The notes: generated from the letters alone by a model not told the origin. A stretch of 64,000 nucleotides of DNA from Winogradskyella sp. UBA3174 (GCF_002364335.1 NZ_DEXW01000004.1:1-64000), one strand, 5' to 3'; shown: positions 42,003-50,669, counted from the stretch's first letter. Numbers and translations are program-made.

Positions 42003-43212
42003 AGCTCATGTCACTAAAGGTTTTAGTCATTCCTGCGACTTTTATTTCTAAATTATAATTGCCTTTTGGAAAACGATCTGTATTTAAATGAAATTTCGTC
42101 TTACCATTAAATGAACTTTCAATAAACTGTTCTTGTAATAAACCGTCTTTATAAATTAATAAGTTTACTTGGAGTCCGTCGGGTGCGCGCTGACTCATAA
42201 AACTCTTTAAAGGCCCTATGTTTATCGTTCTTTTATCTTCAGAAAATACAACATCAAAATCAGAAATGGCTTGTTTATAATCTAATTCTATTTTATTACT
42301 ATTGGCCATGCCTTCAACATAAGCTTTTATGGACCATTGCTCTTCATGATCGGGATGCAGTAGTTCTGCCACTGCAATGCCATTAATTGTCAGTCCAGAA
42401 GTTTTAGATTTATAGCCGTCTTTATTGGTTATAAAAAAGGTGACGAACGTGCCGTCACTTACATTATTACAATAGCGATCTTTAATAACAGTTGTTTTAA
42501 ATGTGGTGATTTGATTCCCATCTGCATAATCATGAATGCGTTCTGCATTGATTTCAAAATTTGTGGGAATTGCAGGTACTACATTTACATCGTATTCTTT
42601 TGAGTTTAATTCTAAAACTTCTGAGCTGATGAGTATGCGGCCACTTTTTGTTTCAGAATAGATGTTTCTATACCCAAAACCATGCTCAGTAAATACATCT
42701 GAAGTATTTTGATTCACTAAAAATTGACGCTTTATCTCAACTTTAGTGCTATCTATAAGTGGATTGTCTAAGTCGTCCGTTGGAATAATAACGAGCATCG
42801 TAAAATCAGTTCCACCTGCTTCAATACTTGGTGGGCCTAAATAACTCTCAATAGTTTTAATGCTTGTTTTTGGTTTTATATTAACCTGACCTGTAACTTC
42901 TGTTTTATCTGATATTAATTGCCAATTTAAAATACCAGATTTCTTGGAAACGGATTTTGGAATCGAAAAGCTGAGTTTAGTGTTTGTTGCAATAGGATTT
43001 AAAACTACAGATCCATAAGAGTTGGAACAGTATAAATAAACATCAGCGTTACCGCTAAATAAGAATTTTAATTCAATAGTATCTCCAGCAGTGAATGTGC
43101 TTTGTTTTGAAAGTGATTTATAGTAACTGGATGCCTCACTGATCTGCAATGCAACCGTCGTTGAGATTAGAAGAATACAAAGGATCGATATGTATAGATA
43201 CTTAAGTGTCAT
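41995..43212 (-). CDS. Periplasmic Ig-like domain protein
   Basis: 405 residues with an N-terminal signal anchor (to about VALQIS). The rest is beta-rich. Residues about 225-315 resemble a bacterial Ig-like (Big_1) domain (ADGNQITTFKTTVIKDRYCN, then SDGTFVTFFITNKDG, INGIAVAELLHP). No enzymatic motif is visible. It is coupled by overlap on both sides to the glycosidase and to the large membrane protein, which suggests a structural or binding role in the same periplasmic complex. Confidence 0.7.
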   Translation of the reverse strand: MTLKYLYISILCILLISTTVALQISEASSYYKSLSKQSTFTAGDTIELKFLFSGNADVYLYCSNSYGSVVLNPIATNTKLSFSIPKSVSKKSGILNWQLISDKTEVTGQVNIKPKTSIKTIESYLGPPSIEAGGTDFTMLVIIPTDDLDNPLIDSTKVEIKRQFLVNQNTSDVFTEHGFGYRNIYSETKSGRILISSEVLELNSKEYDVNVVPAIPTNFEINAERIHDYADGNQITTFKTTVIKDRYCNNVSDGTFVTFFITNKDGYKSKTSGLTINGIAVAELLHPDHEEQWSIKAYVEGMANSNKIELDYKQAISDFDVVFSEDKRTINIGPLKSFMSQRAPDGLQVNLLIYKDGLLQEQFIESSFNGKTKFHLNTDRFPKGNYNLEIKVAGMTKTFSDMSYE

Positions 43213-46200
43213 TAATTAGGATTTCCTATATAAGTGTTGATTTCTAGTTTTACAAATTTATATATGGGGTGATGTATAGCTTGTAATTCTTCATTGTTAT
43301 GGTTGGTAATTCTATCAGTGACTATTTTATCCGAGATATGTTCATTTGGCAAACCGTTTACAAAACAATTACTCATATCATCATTAATAATGCGAACTAC
43401 TTCATTGGTTAATAGTGGATATTGAAAGGCTTGTTTTCTTTGTTGACGAATCCCTTCTTTTATAAATAGGTGATCGACCCAAACTAAATTTTTATTCGCG
43501 TCGTAATAAGAGACTAATAACTGCGGAATTGTAACTTCCTCTGTTCCAACGTTAAAAAGACTTCCAGAAATATGTTGCTCATTAATATCTGATATCGATA
43601 CCGTTGTGCTTTTAAATAAATCCGAACCTGAAACATTACCTGCTGCTTGTAGGTTAAACTTCGTCGGTTGCTCTTCTAATTCAATAGGTGTAAATTCATC
43701 GGGATTAAAAGTCTTCGGAATTGAGTCTTGTGTTTTTGACCAGGCAATACCTTCAAAATTAATCCTAAAAGAACTCACTTCCTTTGGCATTAATTTATGG
43801 TTGACATGGTATTTAGCATTGTAAGTGGCCAGCATTTTATTTTCATCATTGTAGAGTGTGCCTTTTAAAACCACATCAGCAGGCACGTTATCTATATTCT
43901 GAATTTCACCAACAATAGCGTAATGATTTTCAAACTTCACCAGTTTAGCGTTGAGTACTTCTAATACAGGTTGCTTTAAAACATCTTCGTGATGGGTTTG
44001 TTCTGTGGTAATGCGTCGTCGGCCTTGGTTGAAATAATTAGTGGTATTACTAGAGTATAACTGGTCAGGCGGAATATCTAAATCAATAGCTTCGGGTTGT
44101 ATAAACCATTTATTGTTAATCTTAACCAAGGTCTTATAATACGTTTTCTTTATTTTTTCGAGTGGTGTAATCCAATCTGTAAATACTTTTAAACTTGCTA
44201 AACTATCAGTCTGGCTAATGGTTTCTGTAGTGATAGCGTCAAGTTTAGCATAAGAACTTAGCAAACCATCTGTAACTGATATCTCGAGCATATACTGAGA
44301 AATAGATAAGTTGCTTTTTGGATTGATTAGGTTATGAGCTTTTTTAAATTCTTTAAAATCTAAGGCATCATAATAAGCGAGTATTGCATTTTCTGGTGAG
44401 TGATGCGATTCATTTTTAATGTAGAATAGATAAACACCATAACCAATTGTAAGGGCTATAATGATGGACCATACATGTGTTAATTTTAAAACACCACGCG
44501 AGAACTTAGTATAATTGTTCTTAAAGTTTAAGTAGGCTGGTAATGGTTTGTTTTTAGTTTTTAAAAGCCTAATGAGAAGCATTTGTATGTTTAAAATAAA
44601 GGCAACTAAAACTGTTAAAAAGGGCATAACTCCCCATAGTATTTTTTGCCAAGTGCTCACATCTTCTTTTGGCAGTATTGACGAAAGTGGTGGTACATTT
44701 AGTTTTTTCCAAACCATGATACCGTTTTCTAATTGTCTTAAACGTTGCCAACCGCAGAAGTACAAAATAGGATCGTAAAACTTATCGTTAGAAAAAATGT
44801 ATTTAAAGTTATATTTCTCGGGAGTGGTTAAAAATTGTTGCAAGGATCCTATCCCTTCAATACCTTTAAATTTAGAATTCTCTAAACGCTCAATTGGTCG
44901 TGTCGTTAATTCTGGTAAGCGTCTTGCGGAATGATAATTACCATCTACAGACATAGCTTTAGTCTGTGCAGACAACCAAGCCATTTGATCTCCGAAACCT
45001 AAAGTCATATATCTCCAGTGATCGTGCTGATCTTGATTCAGAAAATTAACTATAGGTAGCATTTTAATTTGTTGTGGCTGTGATGGTTTAAAATAACTTA
45101 GACTCATGGTAAAAATAGTCATGAACAAAAATAAACCAGCCAAAATACCACCTGTTAATCTGTGATATATCGCTCCAAACTTATTTTGAATAAGCGTTTT
45201 AAGATCACCTTCAACGAAACGATAAACAAACTCACCAAACAAAGGCAGAGACATTATGGAAGCCCAAAAGGTAAAACGGTCTAAGGTTAAAATATTGAAT
45301 GCTGTTTCGCCAAGGACTAGTCTAGGAATTGGAGATGTGTCTCCAGTTCCTAGTATAAAAAGGATGGTTATAGATAGTCCGAAAAACAAATAGCGTTTAC
45401 TGTAAAATCTATAGAATATGTATGGTAGTATTATGAGTAAAATCCCCCAAGGAATTAAAAAGAACACCAAACCAGATGAGGTAATCTCTAAAAAATTATC
45501 TCGAGAGCCATGAGGTATTGGTATTTGTGTAATTGGGTTGTTTTTTGAGTTAATCCAATATGGTAAAATACAGCCTATTATAATGACTAAAGATAGTATG
45601 CCAAAACTAATAATACGTTTAAAGAGTTTAAAGAAACTGCTTAAAAAGACTTTAAATGTAACAGCCTTCATTGAATCTACTTGTTCTCTAGAATGATCCA
45701 TAATCACCATACCTATTAATGGAAATATAAAGAAGATAATTCCGAATATAGGTGTAACATGATGTGAAGTAACGGTTACAGCAATTAAGGATAATGAAGT
45801 TGCTAAATAGCACCATTTACCTGTTTTGAGCCACAAATAAATTTCTGGCAATGAATGCATAAGAACAGAAATTCCAATGATACTTGGTAGCTGACCGAAT
45901 ATGTGGAGGGTTTCTACAAAAGATGATGAAAACACAGCTAATATAGCAGCATAGCCAGCAACAGTTTTATTGGAAGTAATTAATAGCGAGAATCGATAAA
46001 CACCAGTAATAAATAAAACAACACTTATAAGTGCTACTGTAAACATCCCAAACTTTAAGCCTCCAATTAACGATAATGCAGCAATCGATTGGTGCACCAA
46101 AGGGGGATAACTCATTACAGTAAAACCTGTGTACCATTTATAGTTCCATGGCTCAAACCAACTACCAGCATAATGATCTGCAAAAAACAGATGAATAAGT

Positions 46201-46301
46201 GCATCGTAAGTGGTTTCTAATGTGAAAAATATAGACGTACCATGAAATGCTATACCAATTAATAAGGCAACTATTAAATATTTATTTGACGTGTTTTTCA
46301 T
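43212..46301 (-). CDS. Large GT-C-like (PTPS-related) membrane protein with periplasmic domains
   Basis: 1029 residues from ATG 46301. The in-frame GTG at 46328 only adds a poor leader. The N-terminal about 560 residues have some thirteen transmembrane helices with motifs of the 6-pyruvoyl-tetrahydropterin-synthase-related/YfhO group (TYDALIHLFFADHYAGSW, YKWYTGFTVMSYPPLVH, ILTLDRFTFWASIM). After another helix (about 630) come an NTF2-like domain (about 650-760) and two FxLYD-like beta domains (about 790-990). GT-C proteins use polyprenyl-phosphate sugars, which the Dol-P-Man-synthase-like GT2 encoded divergently could supply. The enzymatic role is inferred. Confidence 0.65.
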   Translation of the reverse strand: MKNTSNKYLIVALLIGIAFHGTSIFFTLETTYDALIHLFFADHYAGSWFEPWNYKWYTGFTVMSYPPLVHQSIAALSLIGGLKFGMFTVALISVVLFITGVYRFSLLITSNKTVAGYAAILAVFSSSFVETLHIFGQLPSIIGISVLMHSLPEIYLWLKTGKWCYLATSLSLIAVTVTSHHVTPIFGIIFFIFPLIGMVIMDHSREQVDSMKAVTFKVFLSSFFKLFKRIISFGILSLVIIIGCILPYWINSKNNPITQIPIPHGSRDNFLEITSSGLVFFLIPWGILLIILPYIFYRFYSKRYLFFGLSITILFILGTGDTSPIPRLVLGETAFNILTLDRFTFWASIMSLPLFGEFVYRFVEGDLKTLIQNKFGAIYHRLTGGILAGLFLFMTIFTMSLSYFKPSQPQQIKMLPIVNFLNQDQHDHWRYMTLGFGDQMAWLSAQTKAMSVDGNYHSARRLPELTTRPIERLENSKFKGIEGIGSLQQFLTTPEKYNFKYIFSNDKFYDPILYFCGWQRLRQLENGIMVWKKLNVPPLSSILPKEDVSTWQKILWGVMPFLTVLVAFILNIQMLLIRLLKTKNKPLPAYLNFKNNYTKFSRGVLKLTHVWSIIIALTIGYGVYLFYIKNESHHSPENAILAYYDALDFKEFKKAHNLINPKSNLSISQYMLEISVTDGLLSSYAKLDAITTETISQTDSLASLKVFTDWITPLEKIKKTYYKTLVKINNKWFIQPEAIDLDIPPDQLYSSNTTNYFNQGRRRITTEQTHHEDVLKQPVLEVLNAKLVKFENHYAIVGEIQNIDNVPADVVLKGTLYNDENKMLATYNAKYHVNHKLMPKEVSSFRINFEGIAWSKTQDSIPKTFNPDEFTPIELEEQPTKFNLQAAGNVSGSDLFKSTTVSISDINEQHISGSLFNVGTEEVTIPQLLVSYYDANKNLVWVDHLFIKEGIRQQRKQAFQYPLLTNEVVRIINDDMSNCFVNGLPNEHISDKIVTDRITNHNNEELQAIHHPIYKFVKLEINTYIGNPN

Positions 46302-46363
46302 GTAAAACCTTGATAATATGATCACCACTGTAAATATATATAATTTAAATAGTGGTACAATTT

Positions 46364-46419
46364 TTAATTAACTACAGCTACCTACCATTCGTCTACACTT
46401 ACTATTGGCTTCAGCTAAA
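46364..46419. promoter_or_regulatory. LytTR-type repeats in the GT-C/receiver-GT2 divergent region
   Basis: Three units occur: TTAATTAACTACA (46364, 10 of 13), CCATTCGTCTACA (46385, 13 of 13) and GGCTTCAGCTAAA (46407, 8 of 13), spaced 21 and 22 bp. The last starts 40 bp before TACTTTTA (46447-46454), a 7-of-8 -7 box of the receiver-GT2 gene. On the minus strand the GT-C gene has its own box (TATATTTA near 46330). Confidence 0.6.
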
Positions 46420-46485
46420 TTTAAATTTCAAAGATGTCATCTCTTGTACTTTTAACCTGTAAACAACCAATTAAAAACAATTATT

Positions 46486-47673
46486 ATGAAGGTTTTAGCG
46501 ATAGACGATCAACAACTTGTATTACTTCCATTACAAAAGCGATTAACAGAACTTGGTTACGAAGTGAAAATTGAAACGGATGCAGCAAAAGGATTGGATT
46601 TATATGATTCTTTTATTCCAGATCTAGTTGTCGTTGATATTAATATGCCTCAAGTTTCTGGTTTAGATGTGGTTAAGTATATAAGAACAACTAAGAATTC
46701 ACAAACACCAATAATGATTTTGTCTGGTAATATTCAAGACGATACAATAACAAAAGCTTTTGATTTAGGAATTAATGATTATATGAAAAAGCCATTAAGT
46801 CTTAACGAAATTTGTGCTAGAGTAAAACGATTAATAGGATTGCCACAAGTTCAAAATGCTGTAAAAAGTAATTCTCATATCATGATTCAACAGCGCTGTG
46901 TTGGTGTTGTAATTCCATGCTATAACGAAGAGGAACGTTTGTTAAGTGATAAGTTCTTGACCTATATCGATAAAAACTCGGGTTACTATTTATGTTTTGT
47001 AAATGACGGCAGTAAGGATAAGACTTTAGAAGTGCTTCACGAATTACAAAAGGGAAGAGAAGATTTTATCACTGTATATGACTGTGAGAAAAATGGTGGA
47101 AAAGCAGAGGCTGTGCGTTTAGGAATGCTCTATATGGCAAAGAAAGAAGATTTAGATTATATCGGATTCTTAGATGCTGATTTGTCAACTGATTTAGCAG
47201 ATTTTGATGATTTAGTGAAAACTATTGAAACTTCGGAATTTAAAATTGTTAGTGGGTCACGTATTGCAAGAATGGGAGCAAACATAACAAAAGAGTCTGC
47301 AAGAAAGATTATTAGTTTAACTATCAATTTTATTATTCGCAAGATCTTGTCTATGGATTTTAAAGACACGCAGTGTGGTGCAAAAATCTTTCATAAAGAT
47401 GTCATCAATATCGCGTTTAAAGAAAAATTTGTAACGCAGTGGGTTTTTGATGTTGAGGTTTTCAAAAGAATGTCGATTTATTTTGGACTAAAAAAGGCAA
47501 AAGCAATGCTTTGTGAAAAACCTTTAAAACGATGGATTCATGCAGAGGGTTCTAAATTATCTATTAAGGATTCAGTAAAAATTGTTGGACAATTAGGACA
47601 GATTGCTTGGGTCTATAGATTAAAGAAGATAAGGTATAAAGCTGCTTTAACAAATGTATTAAATGTTGCATAA
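46486..47673 (+). CDS. Receiver domain fused to GT2 (polyprenyl-P-mannose-synthase-like)
   Basis: 395 residues. Residues 1-118 are a complete response-regulator receiver: D7/D8 (AIDDQ), phospho-acceptor D51 in VVVDINMP, T/S in MILSG, and K101/K102 before P. From about 138 a GT2 domain follows: VGVVIPCYNEEERL, CFVNDGSKDKT, the D-x-D motif D230-x-D232 in FLDADLSTD, and KDTQCGAKIFH, which is typical of dolichyl-phosphate-mannose-synthase-like enzymes. No transmembrane helix is present. The fusion implies that phosphorylation, perhaps by the kinases or Hpt of the NO operon, directly sets enzyme activity. A LytTR-type repeat is upstream. Confidence 0.88.
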   Translation: MKVLAIDDQQLVLLPLQKRLTELGYEVKIETDAAKGLDLYDSFIPDLVVVDINMPQVSGLDVVKYIRTTKNSQTPIMILSGNIQDDTITKAFDLGINDYMKKPLSLNEICARVKRLIGLPQVQNAVKSNSHIMIQQRCVGVVIPCYNEEERLLSDKFLTYIDKNSGYYLCFVNDGSKDKTLEVLHELQKGREDFITVYDCEKNGGKAEAVRLGMLYMAKKEDLDYIGFLDADLSTDLADFDDLVKTIETSEFKIVSGSRIARMGANITKESARKIISLTINFIIRKILSMDFKDTQCGAKIFHKDVINIAFKEKFVTQWVFDVEVFKRMSIYFGLKKAKAMLCEKPLKRWIHAEGSKLSIKDSVKIVGQLGQIAWVYRLKKIRYKAALTNVLNVA

Positions 47674-47693
47674 TTAGCATAAAAGAGAGTAAG

Positions 47694-48185
47694 ATGAAGA
47701 TAGGAATTATAATCATATTCAATAATAATGAAGCACAATTCGAAAAGTGTTTTTTTATAGAACAGATCAACGCATTCAAAACAATAGAACTTTGTTTAGT
47801 TGATAATAATAGTAAAGACAAAACATTACAGTTATTAAAAGATGTAAAAGAAGCTTGCTCTTCTCAGGTATCAATTGTAGAGATCAAAAAACACAGTTCC
47901 GAAGATGCAGCAAAAAGAGCAGGAGCAAGATATCTATTTAGTCAATTTAACTTAAGACACATTGGGTTTATTAATGTAAACGCTAGTCATATCAAAGGTG
48001 AACATCTAAATACCTTAATTGAAGATGTGTGTAAAAATCAAGAATTTATTATAAATTTTAATATCGAAACTATTAAAGGGCAAGAAGTTAAGCAAACCCT
48101 TTTTAAAAATATTTTTTCAGTAGTTGACTATTTAAAGAGTATAAAAACACATACTAATTTTAATAATCTAAACCCAAGCGTTTAG
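47694..48185 (+). CDS. Short degenerate GT2-like protein
   Basis: 163 residues resembling only the nucleotide-binding half of GT2 (KIGIIIIFNNNEAQFEKCFF, LCLVDNNSKDKTLQLL, then AAKRAGARYLFSQFNLRHIGFINVNA). The place of the metal-binding DxD is NVNAS, and the acceptor half is missing. It is probably catalytically inactive and may be a regulatory or scaffold paralogue of the receiver-GT2 encoded 20 bp upstream. Truncation of a former full-length gene is the alternative. Confidence 0.6.
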   Translation: MKIGIIIIFNNNEAQFEKCFFIEQINAFKTIELCLVDNNSKDKTLQLLKDVKEACSSQVSIVEIKKHSSEDAAKRAGARYLFSQFNLRHIGFINVNASHIKGEHLNTLIEDVCKNQEFIINFNIETIKGQEVKQTLFKNIFSVVDYLKSIKTHTNFNNLNPSV

Positions 48186-48202
48186 TATATAAATAAAACA
48201 CA

Positions 48203-49180
48203 ATGGAGGCATATCCAATAAAATTTAGACCAATACTTAAAGAGAAAATTTGGGGAGGCGAAAAGCTTTCTGAAATTTTAAATAAAACATCAAATAGTAA
48301 AAATGTCGGTGAGAGCTGGGAAATTTCTGGAGTAAAAGATAATATCTCAATTGCTTCAAATGGATTATATAAAGGACAGTCTTTAAATGATTTTTTAGGA
48401 AAAGATAACATTGCAACATTCGGAGAGAATTTCCCATTACTTATGAAATTTTTAGATGCTAAATCTAATCTATCTGTACAAGTACATCCAGATGATGAGA
48501 TGGCAAGTGCAAATCATAATTCTTTTGGTAAAACAGAAATGTGGTATATAATGGATAGTGATGAAGATGCAGAAATCGTATTAGGATTAAAAAATAATGA
48601 TATTGATAAAAATGTGTTAAGTGATATAAATGCCTCTAATGTAGACGCTATCTTTAATATAGAAAAAATAAAAAGTGGTGATAGCTATTTTATTCCTGCT
48701 GGGAAGATACATGCTATTGGTGCTGGTGTTTTAGCTGCCGAAATTCAACAAACTAGCGATATTACATATCGCGTTTATGATTGGGGTAGAACAGACGACA
48801 ATGGTGATCAAAGAGAATTACATACAAGTTTAGCACAAAAAGCAACAAAAGTATTCGCTTCAAATGGTAAAAGCAATTATAAATTAGAGGACGACAAAAC
48901 CAGCAACCTAGTAGATTGCGATTTTTTTACAACAAATATATTTGAAGTCAAAGGGCCTCAAAAAAGAGATTATAAGAACTTAGATTCATTTGTAATTTTT
49001 ATGTGTGTAGAAGGTATGGCAGAGATCACCATTAATAATCATACAGAGTTTGTGTGTATAGGCGAGACTGTTTTAGTCCCTGCAAATAGTGAAGATGTTA
49101 TTTTTAATTCTCAAGGCTCTAAATTACTAGAGGTATTTATTGATTCTAAAGATTCTAACTATAAAAAATCAGCATCATAG
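48203..49180 (+). CDS. manA: Mannose-6-phosphate isomerase, type I
   Basis: 325 residues, cupin fold. Zinc ligands are visible in LSVQVHPDDEMA and in GKTEMWYIM, where the E is a ligand. FIPAGKIHAIGAGVLAAEIQQTSDITYRVYDWGR holds the third ligand H and the catalytic region. The enzyme interconverts fructose-6-P and mannose-6-P in the cytoplasm and supplies GDP-mannose. The gene is 17 bp after the short GT2-like gene, so mannose supply and the polyprenyl-P-mannose-like transferase are in one transcription unit. This supports a mannose-containing product. Confidence 0.9.
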   Translation: MEAYPIKFRPILKEKIWGGEKLSEILNKTSNSKNVGESWEISGVKDNISIASNGLYKGQSLNDFLGKDNIATFGENFPLLMKFLDAKSNLSVQVHPDDEMASANHNSFGKTEMWYIMDSDEDAEIVLGLKNNDIDKNVLSDINASNVDAIFNIEKIKSGDSYFIPAGKIHAIGAGVLAAEIQQTSDITYRVYDWGRTDDNGDQRELHTSLAQKATKVFASNGKSNYKLEDDKTSNLVDCDFFTTNIFEVKGPQKRDYKNLDSFVIFMCVEGMAEITINNHTEFVCIGETVLVPANSEDVIFNSQGSKLLEVFIDSKDSNYKKSAS

Positions 49181-49214
49181 TTTTTGTTTTAACTGATTAA
49201 CAAAACCCTATTGT

Positions 49215-49222
49215 TATATTTG
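49215..49222 (+). promoter_or_regulatory. -7 box of the PhnA-like gene
   Basis: TATATTTG matches the -7 consensus exactly and lies 17 bp before the ATG at 49240. Confidence 0.55.
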
Positions 49223-49239
49223 CTTATACAATCAATTAT

Positions 49240-49815
49240 ATGAGTTTAGAAAGAGAATTACAACAACGCAGTAGCTCAAAATGTGAGCTATGCACAAGCG
49301 AAGAAAAACTAGCTTCTTACACTGTGCCAGATATTAAAGAAAATGGTTTAAAAACTGTTCTATCTGCCTGCCATGTATGTACTGAGCAGATGGGCGATTC
49401 TGATAAGATTGAAGCAAATCATTGGCGTTGTCTTAATGATAGTATGTGGAGTGAACACGATGCTGTAAAAATTATGGCTTGGAGAATGCTAAACAGAATT
49501 AAGGACGATTGGACGCAAGACCTATTAGGTATGATGTATTTAGAAGAAGATACCTTAGAACTAGCCAAAGCTTCTGGTGATGGTGAAGTTGAAGAAGATA
49601 AAGTTATTCATCGCGATGTTAATGGTGTAATTTTAAATAATGGGGATTCTGTAGTTTTAATAAAAGATTTAAAAGTGAAAGGTTCTAGTATGGTGGCCAA
49701 ACAAGGCGTCGCTGTTAGAAATATTAGACTAGATAGGGATAATGCAGAATTTATTGAAGGTAAAGTAGGACCAACGCTAACTGTAATTATTACTAAGTAC
49801 GTAAAAAAGTTATAG
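49240..49815 (+). CDS. PhnA domain protein
   Basis: 191 residues. The N-terminal part has a zinc-ribbon-like cysteine set (CELCTSEEKL ... SACHVC). The C-terminal PhnA domain has the family pattern VIHRDVNGVILNNGDSVVLI, DLKVKGSSMVAKQGVAVRNI and VGPTLTVIITKYVKKL. Despite the name it is not needed for phosphonate breakdown in most genomes, and its role is unknown. It has its own promoter and is probably unrelated to the polysaccharide locus. Confidence 0.88.
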   Translation: MSLERELQQRSSSKCELCTSEEKLASYTVPDIKENGLKTVLSACHVCTEQMGDSDKIEANHWRCLNDSMWSEHDAVKIMAWRMLNRIKDDWTQDLLGMMYLEEDTLELAKASGDGEVEEDKVIHRDVNGVILNNGDSVVLIKDLKVKGSSMVAKQGVAVRNIRLDRDNAEFIEGKVGPTLTVIITKYVKKL

Positions 49816-49903
49816 TTTACGCCAGCTCGATTATTATGGTTTTTATCGGGAATGTATTGAGAACATATAAAACTCAAGAAGTTGTTTTTTAAAATAAGTA
49901 CAT

Positions 49904-50161
49904 ATGCTAGAGATAAGACCAACATATGAAAACTGCAACAAAGCTTTGCCTTACGATTCTAAAGAGGCTATGATTTGCACATTTGAATGTACCTATTGTA
50001 AAGATTGTGTAACACTATTAAAAGAAGTCTGTCCCAATTGTGGTGGTGGTTTTGAAAAGCGACCAATTAGACCTAAAAACTTATTAGAAAAGCATTCTGT
50101 TTCTAAAACCCTTATACATAAGACTGTAGGTGTTGGGATACATCTACAAAAACTTAAATAA
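49904..50161 (+). CDS. DUF1272 small zinc-binding protein
   Basis: 85 residues. The DUF1272 pattern LEIRPTYENCNKALPYDSKEAMICTFECTYC is followed by KDCV and VCPNCGGGF. Seven cysteines form zinc-binding knuckles. The length is normal for the family; the function is unknown. Confidence 0.85.
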   Translation: MLEIRPTYENCNKALPYDSKEAMICTFECTYCKDCVTLLKEVCPNCGGGFEKRPIRPKNLLEKHSVSKTLIHKTVGVGIHLQKLK

Positions 50162-50228
50162 GCTTCTTTTTTCTTACAATACAGTCTTGTAATAATGTGT
50201 TGTTTATCGAAAAAACAAACAAACCTTT

Positions 50229-50262
50229 TCTAATTAACTAGTCAAAATTGTCATTTATCGAT
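50229..50262 (+). promoter_or_regulatory. Weak LytTR-type direct repeat of the second STAS gene
   Basis: CTAATTAACTAGT (50229, 8 of 13) and TCATTTATCGATT (50250, 10 of 13) are 21 bp apart. The distal copy closely resembles the distal copy at 46364. TA of a -7-like TAGATATTG is at 50290, exactly 40 bp after the start of the proximal copy. Each element alone would be unconvincing. Confidence 0.35.
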
Positions 50263-50378
50263 TTTATAATGCACTAACCTATCTTAAGTTAGATATTGCA
50301 GTATCCCTCTAATTAATAGCACCCAATTTACTGAATTAATAGCCCTAGATTTTTACTAATGCTTTAACACTATTTATT

Positions 50379-50669
50379 ATGGATTTACAAATTTCAAACT
50401 ACAACAACCAATTCCAATTAAAGGGAACACTAAACAAGTTAAACTTAAAAACGTTTAATTCCTATTTCTCTAATATCTTTGACAAGTTAGATGATATCTT
50501 AATCAATATTGAAAGTATTGAGAGTATAGATAGAGCAGGTGTAATGGCTTTAGCCAGACTGCATAACGAGTCTATTACAAAATCAAAGCGCTTATCTATT
50601 ATAGGATTAGGTTGTAAAGAATTATACGATCATTTTAAAACTCAAGAGCAAACTACAGTAGCTGCTTAA
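50379..50669 (+). CDS. STAS domain protein without phosphorylatable serine (second copy)
   Basis: 96 residues and a full STAS fold (FQLKGTLNKLNLKTFNSYFSN, DILINIESIESIDRAGVMAL, RLSIIGLGCKELYDHF). The switch region is D51-R52-A53-G54, so the serine of the DSSG motif is replaced, as in the paralogue at 37584. The two proteins have the same length and layout but differ strongly in sequence. It stands alone, downstream of a weak LytTR-type repeat, just beyond the polysaccharide genes. Confidence 0.8.
   Translation: MDLQISNYNNQFQLKGTLNKLNLKTFNSYFSNIFDKLDDILINIESIESIDRAGVMALARLHNESITKSKRLSIIGLGCKELYDHFKTQEQTTVAA

Noticed and set aside
46302..46328. GTG start for the GT-C-like protein
   Set aside because: It would add nine residues before a normal membrane-protein start (MKNTSNKYL), and the minus-strand -7 box lies immediately upstream of it. 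ATG 46301 is preferred.
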